This document shows, in pieces, positions 35,714 through 47,824 of a stretch of DNA of 64,000 nt. The stretch spans positions 631,209,303 to 631,273,302 of the forward strand of contig CM060910.1 of NCBI GenBank assembly GCA_030737875.1. The letters are read 5' to 3'. The notes under the pieces are model-generated. The model worked only from the letters and a program-made list of their open reading frames with translations, made no database searches and was not told the origin of the DNA. Made by a program: the position numbers and the translations under genes. Every line of letters starts with the position of its first letter. Position 1 is the first letter of the stretch. Source of the DNA: Allium sativum. Its lineage: Eukaryota; Streptophyta; Magnoliopsida; Asparagales; Amaryllidaceae.

Positions 35714-36604
35714 TGTAACGATCCTGATTTTTCGATCATTTGAATTCAAATATTTAAATCTAATTTAAATATTATATTTGAAATATTAATAGATTTTAAT
35801 ATTGAATTCGTTAATAAAACGAACGATTGAACGTTTAAGTTTATATTTATATTAAAACGAACTCGAAACGGCGCGGTAGTTCGTAAAATTGAGTTTTAAA
35901 CTTCAATTGAATATACAGAATGCGTTTTAAGTCGGAATTTTGTGAAACAAGATACGCTAGGACCTATGTGATAATAGTTTTCTAACAAAAGAGAAAAATC
36001 GAAGTTTCAGCTTATATATTGTAAGTTATGTCCAAATCAAATTTTAAAATAGTTTCTATGGAAATCGTTATAAACGATAATGTTTATTTAACAAATTAAA
36101 AAGGGATTTTGTATGATTTGAATATCGTTTAACTTGAACTTCTTAATATTGAGTTATAATTCCATATTAGTTTATTTTGAAGTAACATATTATCCCATTT
36201 GGATATATATGATGATAATAATTTATATTTATTTAATTGTTTTGGAATTTATTAATATTATATCAATATTATATAAGCCGTTTGAATATCTATTTTCCAA
36301 ACAACCTTCGTTCTCGACGAAACGATTTTTTTGGAATACGTATAGCTAGTGATTGCTATTTTTCTAGTTTAGATCAGAGTTGTTTTATCTGTGCGTGCAA
36401 TTTAAAGGTAAACTGATGAATAAATTAGAATTAAAATATGACGTTGTGCAAATAGAGTCCGTTTTCAACGAAATTAATTTCGTTAGGACCGAAGTGTCAA
36501 AACGTAGAAGTGTGTCTATTTTTGTTGCGTTTGGAGTTCGGATATGGCAGTGCGGCGTATATTAAACGTTAACATTTAAAAGCGGTAAAAGAATTTAATA
36601 AGCG

Positions 36605-36614
36605 TATAAAAAGG
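36605..36614 (+). promoter_or_regulatory. TATA box of LTR E
   Basis: TATAAAAAGG about 890 bp into the LTR, a similar depth to the TATA box of C. Confidence 0.45.
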
Positions 36615-37309
36615 AACGCACCAACTCAAAATCAAAATACAAACTTCATGCTTAAGAAAACCGTGCAACCTAACTTCTGCCAAACATGCCTAGTGTAGAA
36701 TATCTAGACTACCCTATTTTTTCTCTTCTCAAATACGTAGGCCTTGTCATTAAATAGTGTAGCTACCTACTTCTTTTCTTCAAACTAACCCCATATGCAA
36801 AACATACATACAGAGCTGCTATCTAGGAAATGAAAATACACTGAAACGCACAGCTTACCCTAACCTATTTTATTTGTTTCCTTACCTACACACATGAGCC
36901 ATTGTTCTTACTTCCTTCCCAAGCCTAAAACGCAATAGCAGTACCATATTTTAAATCCCATCAGTGAAGGCCTAGAGATTTAATATGCTGACTATATTCT
37001 CAAATGTGTACTCATACCTAAGTAAATAAAATACTATATATATATCTTAATTCTTCATCTCTGCGCAAGAAATATATTGCACAACTACGAAGTGATCCCT
37101 ATGTTTTAATTCAGCTATGCATACCTAGCTACCTAGTTGAAAGACTTTGATCCCATCTACTTCCCTTCGCCTATATATGTACTTCAGTTGCCTCAATTCA
37201 TTTTATTTCCTTCTCAGCATACAAAACGAACCCGAAAGCCTCCATTACTAAACAAGATTCAATCTCCTCATCTATTACATATTAGATAAAGATCTTTGGG
37301 CTTTCATTA

Positions 37310-37870
37310 TTAAAAAATCGCACGCATGAAGGGAAGGGTCGGCATGAACTGGAGGGGGATGACACAATGGTATAGGCTGTCAACGCGAATGCTTTGGTGT
37401 GGACAGCAGGCGGGTGAACGAGGTGGTGGAAGGGTCGAGGTGAAGGCGGTTGTGAGGAGTGAAGAGGGTGTATAGATTGTTGCGTGAGTTTCCATTACCG
37501 GGAGCGGATAGCTCGAGATGGAGTTTCTGAAGTGGAGTAGCAGGTGTTTTGGGGAACAAGGGAGTATGTGCATGGATGTGGGTGCATGAGACAGTGTGGT
37601 TTCATGTATGCGGGGAAGAGCAGTAATGTGGGAAGGAGATCATATGTACATGGGGCTGTGCGTGTTCGTGAGCAGTGGCAGTGGCATCGGACGGAGGTCC
37701 GATCATCAGGTGGTGGCATGAGTGGGTGGCGTCAGTGGAAGTATGAAGAGAGCTCGCAGTTGGAATAACTAAAGTTGTGTGCATGTTTGGACATGCGAGA
37801 GGAGCTTCAGTGAGGGAAAAATAATGGAGTGGGGAAGAAACCTATAGCATGCGGGTGTATGGACGTGGAT
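37310..37870 (+). other. GC-rich cassette in LTR E
   Basis: G-rich, CpG-containing stretch between AT-rich flanks. Short frames run on both strands (37310-37573 minus, 37544-37768 plus), and I do not recognise them. It occupies the same place as the cassettes of A, B and C but is not visibly similar to them. Confidence 0.55.
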
Positions 37871-38294
37871 TTTTGAACCTGGGCCTGGTGTGGGCTTTGG
37901 GCCGTAATCTAAAAAAAATTGAAAAGAAGGGACAAAGGAATGGAGGGATCACGGCAAGTCAATGGTTCGGGTTGTTTTGTGGGGATTTGTTTTGAAAAGA
38001 AGAATAGTTGCAGTGAACGCATATGGTATGGGTTTGGGCTGGTATAAGTTGGTAAGGCCCATTTAAATTATAATTAACTTTTATTTAACTTATGCTTTTA
38101 AAATTTTATTAATGATATATCTCGCACGTATATTATTAGAATTGAGCGCGGACGGTCACGTTGAGACCGTAGAGACGAAAGCTACGAGAGGGAGCAGGTC
38201 TGGTCAAGATTAGAAGCAACGAGAATTTTTTATTAAATTAAACGCTAGTTTAATTTAATTAAAAACAAGCGTTTAATCGACGAATTAAACCAAG

Positions 38295-38299
38295 GTGAG
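38295..38299 (+). other. Candidate 5' splice site in LTR E
   Basis: ACCAAG followed by GTGAGTTAAAC. LTR C has the same CCAAG/GTGAG at 47605-47598 (minus), downstream of a comparable TAGA-rich block. Shared position in diverged LTRs supports a real donor. Confidence 0.4.
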
Positions 38300-39515
38300 T
38301 TAAACTCACTCAGTTGTCCCACTTATATTTTATATAAGTTGGGTTTAATATTTGTGTGCTATGTTTGCTAATTGTTGACCGATTTGATGATTGTTTTGAT
38401 GGTTGTTAAATATTTTATATCTATTATTTAAATTAAACATTTGTTTAATTTAAATGAAATGACATCGTTATTTTTAACGATTATTTCTAATCGAGATAAC
38501 TTACCTTGTTGGTTACGTTTATAATAATATTAAATGTATTTAAGTTAAACTGGATGCTTGAATTATCATTATTAATTGACCGTTATCAGTTGAATTATTT
38601 ACTCATGTTTATTTTAAATTATCGAATTGAATGGATTGTTTTATCTGAGGTAACCTATTTTGGATGCAGGAAAAAAAATGTTGGAGGGATCCAACTAGAT
38701 TCCTCAAATTTATTGTTTATTTTCATATGATCATTATATGAACTGTTTAACCAATATGACTGGATTATCGATTTGATTATTGGTCATTGAATCCAAATTC
38801 AACGTTTATTCTGTTATTAACTAGTGGAGAGTATTGATTGAGAAGTGGATAGCAGATGGCCTAAAAATATATCATTTTATATCGATTGATTTACCGTCAG
38901 GTGAATCGATAGAATTGAAGTTATAAAACTTATTTTATAACTGAAGATATAATTTGAAATATATTATTTTGAATGGAAGTTTATAAAAGGAAATAATTAT
39001 TTATTATTTAAGTTCATAAGTAATTATTAAATGATTTTATAAAAATTAATAAGAATGTTAAGCAAGTAAGCAGAGTTAACGTGATAATTAATAACCGAGG
39101 TTAATTGTTTTAAGAACAATTAAAATGTGATTATACTGTAACAGTCCACATTTTACGTATCGGAGGATCGTAAAATATTTTTATGTTATTCCCTGAGGGT
39201 TGGATCATTTTCATATTTTAATATTTGGTTTACGGGGATGTGAGACATGTCCATAATTTTTACCAATTTTGTTTGTGACCATTTTGCCCCTGTCAGTCTT
39301 GTACAGGGCATAACTTTTGACTGGGATCGAATCAGGTGTTGAGATATGTGCAATTGGAAAGGAAATGATGTTTCCCTTTCCGTAGAGTGGCCACAATAAA
39401 GATTTGGCTCAGCGGTTTGGGAGGAATCGTTGTTTTAAGGTTTTACAGTTGGTTGTTTAGGTTTTAAGCCATAATGGGCTGATTTGGGGAGGCCCATTAG
39501 TGGGCTAGTGGAGGC

Positions 39516-39524
39516 TATAAATAG
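39516..39524 (+). promoter_or_regulatory. TATA box of chromovirus 2
   Basis: GGCTATAAATAGGGGG, conserved in the chromovirus LTRs at 50469 and 57919. Confidence 0.65.
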
Positions 39525-39868
39525 GGGGTAGGAGGCATGGAGAATAGTTTACTTTCTCCATTCTCTCATTTGTAAGAGTAAGAGTTTCTCCATTTCTCTA
39601 TTCTCTTCACCTTTCCACCAATAAAGCTTGGAGAATCGATGATCTACATCGTTTGAAGCTAGATCTACGCCATTCCAAGGGAGAGTTCGTCGAACTGAAA
39701 AGTTTGGACCAAATTCTTCGCTTTTCGGATCTAGATCTAAGTTTTTTTGGGTTGTTTAGGAGAATTGGTGGGTGATATGCATCCCTTACGCGGATTCAAT
39801 CAAGTATATGAGTTGTATGCCTATATTTTTATCATTTTGAATCAATTTCTCTTAGGTCTACACCATGG

Positions 39869-39874
39869 TAAGTC
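39869..39874 (+). other. Candidate 5' splice site in chromovirus 2
   Basis: ACCATG then GTAAGTCC. With a TTTGCAG acceptor at 42052-42058, eight bases before the gag ATG, it would remove about 2.2 kb including the PBS. In chromovirus 1 the matching donor is changed (CATGCTAAGTCC). Confidence 0.4.
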
Positions 39875-40199
39875 CGTTTTCATGTGAATCGCCATAGGAT
39901 CTAATTTAGCAACTTAAAACCAGTAATTTCCATATATTTCCATGTGTTTATGCAAGTTAGATCCGTAATTTAGTTCATATGTCCATTTTCATGATTTTAA
40001 TAAAGTTTGCACAAATTTTGATGAAAACCGTCATATTCAAGTTGTTAGTGATTTCATATCATGTTTGTGGTTGAATTGGATGAATTAGTTGAGTAGAATT
40101 CGTCGATCTTGTCATTTGGCAAAGTTTTGGTGGAATTTGGTGATGGATTGGACCAGTACAGGCCACGGGTCAGTCGTGTAGTACAAGGTAGTACAAAGT

Positions 40200-40560
40200 G
40201 CAGTACAAGAAGTAGTACAATTGGTCGGTCGGTCGAGCATGGGGTGGTCGATCGAGCAGGTGGTCGGTCGAGGCGTGAAGGTTCAGGTCGGTCGAGCTAT
40301 GGGATCGGTCGTGCACTCCAAGAGGTCGGTCGTTCATGGGGTCGGTCGGGCAAGCATGGTCGGTCGGTTCGGTGGCACGAAGTGATGGGTGGATTAGGTG
40401 AACATGGTCGGTCAGTCGTAGTGTGGTCGGTCGGTCACGCACCTAGGGAATCGGGTCGGTTGCACCCAAGGGATCGGGGAGGTCATGCAACATGATAGGT
40501 TCGTCACCAGTGGGGTCGGTCACAGGCTGGTCGGTCGGTCTGGGTGGGGGAGTCCTAGGT
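40200..40560 (+). repeat. GGTCGGTCGG-rich tract in chromovirus 2 LTR
   Basis: Degenerate tetranucleotide-like repeat of GGTC/GTCG words. Frames in this tract (40109-40495 plus, 40170-40442 minus) follow from the repeat. A weaker version is in the LTRs of chromovirus 1. Confidence 0.85.
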
Positions 40561-41894
40561 CGGCCGTGATGTAAGTGGTCTGTTTCTGTAGAGATTTGTT
40601 GAATGCTATGCATGGATGACGAACCTTATGTTGATGTTATTTGGTTCAGTGATGTTGTGACTTCGAAGTGGATTCAAGTAGGAATATTCGAAGTGTCGAA
40701 ATGTGTTCGTTGATCAGTGTAGAACAACGAATGGGATGACAACTCAAAGGTCGTGAGTTGGTGGATAATGTTTGCTCGAGAAGGTTGCTTTTGCTATGAA
40801 TGGTCATCGGGTTGGATGACTGGAGATGCGAAGACCGAAAGATTATCGTTGTCGTTGGTTCTAACAGGCTCAAAGCAAGGGTACAATAGGGTCACCAAAA
40901 AGATCGGAAGGTTGTTGGTCGAGTACCCTGGGAATCGTTGAAAGGCTTATGTATGTATCGTTGAAAGGTGTACGGAGATTTTGTTAGAACCGGGGTTACC
41001 ATTAGCCCTTGACATTTGCAAAGTTGGACGTCATACGATTAACAATAATTTCGAAGCAGGATTGGCGGTGATAGCCAGAGTTAGTCATGGATGATTGGTT
41101 GTTCTGTTTGTACCGTGTCACGTAGATTGTCCAACATCGAAGGAGATGTTTCTTGAGTGCTTGTCTGATATTGATTTAGGCCTCTAGGGCTTGTGCTTGG
41201 GGGATGTTGAGCTCGATTTGGATGGTTTACGAGAGATATAAATAGTTGTTGTGATTACTGTTGAATGAATGGTTGTCCTGGATGCCATGAATGAATTGTT
41301 GTTCTTTTGGATTGTACAATCTATTACTATCGGATGTGGGGAAGGCAGGTTTGGGTTCTTCTCTGATGTTTGGTAGATTAGGTTGTTAATCTACCTATTC
41401 TCATATACTTTATTGTTGAAGTTTGTTAGCTGTTTTATCGCTCACTAAGACTGTTGTCTGACTCAATGTTTTATGTTTCCCGGTTGTGGATGGGCAGACT
41501 AGGTGGCAGGTGACGGGTGATAGCTTAGTAACGACGATGTTGCAGTTCGGAGGTGAGCAGGAGGCTGGCGTACTTTCTTTCTACTATATAGTATTTGGAT
41601 TTCCATTGTTCGTTATTCTTCTCTAAGTGTTGTAGTGAGGCAAATTTGTACAAACTTATGTTGTCAATCATGGTGTATGGATATACTTTCTAGTTGTTTT
41701 GAAAGTTTGAGATTTCTCCTCAAATATGCTTCACTAATATTACCTGTTGTATATGTTCTATTATATTTTATCCTTGCGCTATGAGTTCTATGAAAGGTTC
41801 TGCATGTGTTCTAAATGAACCATAGCTTCCTGGCACACCTTTCAATGCATCATTCCTCTTGTTTAGTGCAGGGGTTGTGGGCGGTCATCACCTT

Positions 41895-41906
41895 TGGTAT
41901 CAGAGC
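41895..41906 (+). other. Primer-binding site of chromovirus 2
   Basis: TGGTATCAGAGC two bases after the 5' LTR end. Confidence 0.95.
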
Positions 41907-42065
41907 TCTGGTTATCGACTTTAACCAAAGTTTGAAGACATAATCACGTACGAGAGACGTATTTGTAGATTTCAGTTGGATGTATACTATATAGTATAGT
42001 AGCGTTTGTACTTCTTTAGCAGCTTTCCTTGCAAGTGGCTAATCATTCTAATTTGCAGATTTAGA

Positions 42066-42882
42066 ATGAGTCGACGTACTTCAAGACATACTGCTTGGGA
42101 GGGGGCTGTGCCTGGAGGGGGTAATGGCGGTGCACCAGACTACCCAACCATGTTTGAGGTCATGATGGAAGCATTCGTGCGAAGGGTACCCGCTCAAGTG
42201 GCAGCCACGGTAGATGTAGGTGTGCAAGTCCCTAGGGTTGTGGATTCTGCGAAGCTGTGCAAAGATTATACATCTCTGGGAGGAAATCCTTTCAAAGGAA
42301 TGAAACCAACGGAGGAGGTCCATATGTGGTTAGATTCTTGTGTTCGTATTTTTGGAGATTTGGTAATGGATGATGCAACTAAGGGAAAGCTTGCGTCAAG
42401 GCAATTGCAGGGCAGGGCCATGGAATGGTGGAATTCAGTTACACTTGAGACTCCAGAAGAGGAACATCTTGATGATTCATTTGAGAAGCTTGTGGAAAAA
42501 GTTGTTCGCCATGAAAGTTTGTTTCCCAAGGAAGCGAATGTGGTCGCTACAACCAAGGAAGTTCAGAAACCACAACAAGGTGGTAATAATAAGAAGAGGA
42601 AGAAGCAACAGCAGAAGGGAAAAGATGGCCAGAAAAAGACTAAGAGTGAGGTGGTTTGCTTTAACTACCAACAGAAGGGCCATTTCTCTAATGAGTGCAA
42701 GAATCCCAAAGCTGAGAAGAAGTGCTTCAAGTGTGGAAAGCCTGGGCATGAGAAGAAGGATTTTCCATAATTAGCTAAGGGCAAGCAGGTTGTTAAGGCA
42801 TATGCTTTGGAAGACGTGTCATCTTCTTCAAGAGTTTCTACTGTAGAGGAGAAGGGAAAGGGTGTCGTCATTCAAGGTACTC
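42066..42882 (+). pseudogene. gag: Chromovirus 2 gag, internally deleted and interrupted
   Basis: The gag ATG is at 42066; the open frame extends upstream to 42006 but the match to the other copy starts at 42066. It encodes an N-terminal region like that of the copy at 53003, then joins EEE (42450-42460) directly to DDSFEKLVEK. The 79 codons present at 53396-53632 of the other copy are absent. The Lys/Gln-rich linker is followed by two CCHC knuckles: the first is changed (CFNYQQKGHFSNEC, second Cys to Tyr) and the second ends DFP instead of DCP, losing a Cys. A stop is at 42768-42770; the frame then continues in phase until element C cuts it at 42882. Gag would form the capsid-like particle. 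Non-functional as it stands. Confidence 0.9.
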
Positions 42883-44545
42883 TGTGATGACCCGAAAATC
42901 ACCGCCCTTTGAATCGACCATAAACCACACAGGTCCGATCCAAAAGTTGGAAATCTTAGAATGCATTAACTCTGGGCATACAACACATCAGAACACCATA
43001 ACAGAAGACTTTTATAAACATCATAATAATGTTACATCAGAGTACAAAATATATCAGAGTACATCGGAAAAAATACAACGGAAGATAATTTACAATAATT
43101 TAATGTGGAAATGAATAACTTAACACAACGGAATACTATCCATGCTCTGGACACAACTTTAAGCTTCGATCCAGAAACTTGCTAAATATATCTGCAAAAA
43201 GCTACTCGTCTGCCCATGTGGAAAATATGGGCACCCGAGTTTGCAAGTGAAACAAACTACAGGTCAGTCATGGGACTGGTATGAGAAATCTTAACTTATC
43301 TAATAATAAGGCTAATCATAGGACCACGCCGCTAACGCGGAACGAGTTTACTCCATTGGATTGTCCGTGCATGAAATAAAGTAAATCGTTAAACAACACA
43401 ATGCTTTTTAGAAAAATGAAACCATTATAAGACTCAAGTCCCATCACACAATGCAACGCAAACCGGAGGATAAAGTTTTACCTTATAATGGTCAAAAATG
43501 CTTGATACGATAAAACAAATTTGATATTATTATTAGTGTATATATGTTTCAAAAACATTTCAATCATAATGTATCAATCATAGACGGCATAGTACCCCAT
43601 CCTACTATGTCGCCATACTAGTTCTACCATCAAAACTACATGGTGTCGTATTGGAAGTTGGGTTTCCATCATGAGTCAAGACTAGGAACGATCGCCTTAC
43701 CGATTCGAGACACTTTAGCAAATGCCTCAGGATTCGGACGCTGGCGAACCCTTGGATATCTGCAGGGCCGGTCCACAAATAACATTAGTGGATTAGTTAT
43801 GCTTGAACACACGCTTCCCGGTCCTTTTGAACCTATAATATGACCACTATCAGCCTATAAAACCCGAGGCGCCTCAATCCATCAACCACATAAGTAAATT
43901 ATCAGGGTTGGTAAGTCACTGACACCACTTCTAGCTAGAAAGAAGCGTGTGCACTCCCTGCGTTCCCTTGCTCTGTTTTAGACTCTAACCGAGGTGTGAG
44001 GCTCACGAGGTAACATTATACACAAAGCTATGCCGAAATAGGCTATGCTTTGATCATCCCACAAGGCTCTGCATTTCAACAAAAGCCTTGATCATTTGCA
44101 TCTTGGCGTGCCACATTGACTATTCACGCCATGCGATCGATAACTATTAATATATACCTGGGTGTTAAGCAAGAGAATGAATTCTCCACCACCAAACAGA
44201 TATGTATTAATAAAAATCAATTTAATTTACATGGAATGAAATCCAACGTCAGACACACATCCATTTACAAGTCCGTTCCGGGTCTGAACGAAACCAGAGT
44301 CATCTTATTCCTCGTCCCGTATGTCCAATACGGAAGTGAGGTGCTCGCATATCCGGACAATCAACAAGTACGTCCGGACAAACTACCACTATTAACCCTT
44401 TCCTAAGAACGACCCAGTTCAGGGCATCAGTAGTCGTCCATTCGATGTGAGGATCGTCGGTCTTTAACCACCGTCTTCATCTTCGACTCTTCATCGTTGT
44501 AGTAATTATTCAAAATGGGTTAAACCTGGTCTTTTCGAATAACTC
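42883..44545 (-). repeat. Conserved LTR 3' module, copy 5 (element C, 3' LTR)
   Basis: Same blocks as the other copies in reverse complement: CTAGCTAGAAAG near 43932, GGGCCGGTCC near 43763, ATTCGAGACACT near 43700 and CCGTCTTCATCTTCGA near 44471. Confidence 0.92.
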
Positions 44546-45839
44546 ACGTATTTTATAAACAAAAGTCAAGTGCTATAAAAACACATCAAACATAAATTCT
44601 TTGAATTTATTATTAAATCTTTCTTTTAAAGATTTATTAAAAACTCCAATTTGGTTTTTAAATATCAAAAATCATCATTTAATGATTATTTGCATTTAAG
44701 AAATTAATCATATCTTTAACTGGGTTAAAGAACTAATGTCATTTTTAAAACACAGTTCACGGTAAACCCAAAATCGTCTTCCATTAAATATGGAATTTTC
44801 ACAGAAATCAAATCAATATATAATCGATATAAGTTTCCATATCAGACCAATAATATAAATGGAATAACGACAAAGCCTCTAAAATTCCATATATAGTATC
44901 GGTCTTCTTTTACAGAAGCTTATCTCGATTTTTATTAAATCGAATTCCATTCAATTCCAATTTAATATATATTAAATTGGAAAACTTTACTTTGGAAAAA
45001 TTTCCATTAAATCTAAATAAAAAGATTTATAAATTCCAAATTATATTTTCACTATCAATTGGGTTAAAGAACATATGTCGCTTAAAACATAGTTCACAAT
45101 AAACCCAATTCACATTTCATTTTATTCTAATTACTAAATATAATTTGAAACTCTAATAATCTTAATTAAAAGATTTATCCTTTTCTCAACTGGGTTTAAA
45201 AAATATGCTATTGAAGACACCATTCATGACAAACACAATAATCCAATTTATTTATTAAATTCCAATTTAATATTAATTAATTGGAAAGCTTCATTAAATC
45301 TTAATTTAAAAATTTATTCCAGTTAATAACTAGTTCATTTCGATAAAAATATATTTTTCTAAAATATCCTTTTTCTAAAAATATTCTTTTTCTAAAAATA
45401 TTCTTTTTCTAGAAATATTCCTTTTCTAAAATATTCTTTATTGGAATGTGATTGAATCAATAACCATATAGTTTCAGTTATATGGTTTCCATATATTGCA
45501 TGCAATCAACAAACATGATAAATAATTATTAAACATCCAAATAACAACCAGAGTGGATTCTATAACTAAATATTGGGATTAGTGTATGTCAAATATCATC
45601 CCAATACCCGTGTGGGGTTTCATCCAACAAACAAATAATAAATTATTTGTGCACTTGGGCGATGTGTGAAAATTATCGTACCAATCACGTAAACAAGTCG
45701 GATAACTTGTAAATGGAAGTATAATAATCAATTTGAATATACTAACATTATCTTTAATACGTCAAACATTTCAACATCGCAAACATATATTTCAAGACAT
45801 CACTAACATCATATTTTAACATATGAACATTTTCACTAC

Positions 45840-47480
45840 CATCGCTAACATATAAATGAAAATATTTTAATCCTTCTTACAATAAAATGTAAATTTTATT
45901 TCTAACATATTTTATTTCAAAAATGAGAAATTTTAATGATTCCTACATACGCAATAAAAATGTAAATTTTTATTGTTAACATATTCCATTTAAATATCTA
46001 ATTCTTTTTATTACATACAATGAAAGTATAATTTTCATTGTCAAATCTTTTTAATGAAAACGACTTACAAATAGAATGAAGTTTTATCGTTAAATCTTTT
46101 TCTTGTAAATCAAATGACAATAAAAATGTGAACTTTATATTCTAATCTTTTTATTGTAACAAAATGACATTAAAAATATAAACTTTAATAACTATACTTT
46201 TTTTTTATTGTAACAAAATGACATTAAAAATATAAACTTTAATAACTATACTTTTTTTGTAACAAAATGACAATAAAAATATAAACTTTTATTTCAATTC
46301 TTTTTATTTTAAACAAATGACAATAAAATCTAATCTTTTATTTCAATTCTTTTTACTGTAAACAAATGACAATAAAAATCAAATCTTTTATTTCAATTCT
46401 TTTTATTGTAAACAAATGACAATAAAAATCTAATCTTTTATTTCAATTCTTTATATTGTTAACAAATGACAATAAAAATCTAATATTTTATTTCAATTCC
46501 TTTTATTGTAAAAAAATGACAATAAAAATCTGATCTTTTATTTCAATTCTTTTTATTGTAAACAAATGACAATAAAAATCTAATCTTTTATTTCAATCCT
46601 TTTTATTGTAAACAAATGACAATAAAAATCAAATATTTTATTTCAATCCTTTTTATTGTAAACAAATGACAATAAAAATCTAATCTTTTATTTCAATTCT
46701 TTTTATTGGTATCTAAAATGACCATAAAAATTATTCCTTTTTATTCAAAAAGAATATGACACCAAAATATGTTCTTTTTATTCAAAAAGAAAATGACAAT
46801 AAAAACTATTCTTTTTATTGAAAAAGAAAATTTAAGCAAAAACCCATATTTTATATAATCAATAAATTGATATTTCACTGGAAATCTAATCTTGATAAAA
46901 TACATTTTCATGTAAATGAGATTTTTTTATTCCAAATCTAGATTTGATAAAAAATCATGTTTCAAGTGAATCATAAAAGTGTGGTTTTTATTATCAATCT
47001 CAATTCTGATAAAAACTCATGTCCATAAAAAAAACAATAAAAATGTAAATTTTTATCGCTGATCAAATTCCATGTTCATAAACCAAAGCAAAGATGAAAT
47101 CTTTAATCTAAAGCAATTACATGTTCATGAATAAAAATAAAGATGAAATCTTTATTCTTAAATCTAAATTCCAAGTTTATGTATTCAATAAAGCTATATT
47201 TTTATAAATAAAACAAATCAATATTTGTGGATTTAAATAAAAGTTGAAACTTTTATTTAAATCAAATATGTACACATGGATCTAACACAAAAGACCTAGA
47301 TCTGGATAACAGAAGATAGAAGAACGATTTTACTGTAAACTAAAACTGTATCCATAGATCTAAAATAAAATATGATTTTTATTTTAGATCTGAATTTTAC
47401 CGCAAACTAGATATTCAATAAAAAAGGAAGAAACTTTATCATATATCTAATAAATCATGAACATCAGAATACACCACAAA
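45840..47480 (-). repeat. Hairpin arrays of C 3' LTR (core: 50-bp units)
   Basis: The core at about 46260-46700 has roughly nine units with an exact 50-bp period. Each carries ACAATAAAAA and TTTTTATTGT arms separated by 22 bases. Left of it are diverged hairpins: CAATAAAAT-GTAA-ATTTTATT, CAATAAAAAT-GTAA-ATTTTTATTG, and CAATGAAA with TTTCATTG. Right of it are TTCTTTTT/AAAAAGAA, AAAGAT/ATCTTT and a 16-bp-arm hairpin at 47230-47263. No gene. Confidence 0.93.
47230..47263 (-). repeat. Perfect hairpin with 16-bp arms
   Basis: Arms 47230-47245 (GATTTAAATAAAAGTT) and 47248-47263 with a 2-base loop. The twin near 63877-63910 has one arm-end mismatch. Confidence 0.95.
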
Positions 47481-47597
47481 CAACAATCAATAAATTCTAA
47501 ATCACAAACATCGCAGATCTGAATCATTAACATACATACAATGGTTTTAAATAGCGAGAAAGATAATTAAATTTTATTTAATTTTTAAATCAGAATT

Positions 47598-47602
47598 CTC
47601 AC
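47598..47602 (-). other. Candidate 5' splice site in LTR C
   Basis: The minus strand reads CAAACCAAG then GTGAGAATTC, matching the site in LTR E (38295). It lies about 220 bp after the GC-rich cassette. Confidence 0.4.
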
Positions 47603-47824
47603 CTTGGTTTGAAGCGGATCTAAAATTCTAACAAGTTCAGAATCTGTTCTAGTCAAGTTTGTGGTGTAGATCGTGTCGAGACGAACCCAACGCATCTGAA
47701 ATCATCTGATTCTGTGTCCGTATGAGATAGTTATGAGATTACGAACCTTGAATAATTAAATGATAGTTTTAACTTAATAATTAAATCAATTAATTACGTT
47801 TAAAACAGAAGCATTGCTGTTCCT

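Larger units (their letters stand above)
35714..39136 (+). mobile_element. LTR E, left part (interrupted by chromovirus)
   Basis: Starts TGTAACGATCCTGATTTTTCG. The first 850 bp align by eye with the start of LTRs B and C in minus orientation: GGCGCGGTAGTTCG at 35872, AAACTTCAATTGAATATAC, ATGTCCAAATCAAATTTT, then a TTCAACGAAATTAATTTCGTTAGGACCG block at 36459-36486. A TATA box is at 36605, a GC-rich cassette at 37310-37870 and a CCAAGGTGAG donor-like site at 38291. The chromovirus at 39137 interrupts it and the rest is outside the window. The frames at 36134-36565 and 38506-38730 are unconvincing. Confidence 0.78.
39137..41892 (+). mobile_element. Chromovirus 2, 5' LTR (2,756 bp)
   Basis: Starts TGTAACAGTCCACATTTTACG and ends GGGCGGTCATCACC, where the last A of the usual CACA is C. 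TATAAATAG at 39516. A GGTCGGTCGG-rich stretch runs from about 40200 to 40560. Overall order matches the LTRs at 50088 and 57538 with many substitutions and indels. Confidence 0.93.
39137..42882 (+). mobile_element. Chromovirus 2 (Tekay/Del type), 5' part
   Basis: 5' LTR, PBS and gag of a Ty3/gypsy chromovirus closely related to the one at 50088. It is interrupted by element C at 42883, just after the gag zinc knuckles. It inserted into LTR E; the left flank TATAC (39132-39136) is the expected TSD. The rest lies beyond the window. Confidence 0.92.

Noticed and set aside
40109..40495. 128-codon Gly/Arg/Ser-rich frame in the chromovirus 2 LTR
   Set aside because: A product of the GGTCGGTC repeat; the reverse frame at 40170-40442 is open for the same reason.
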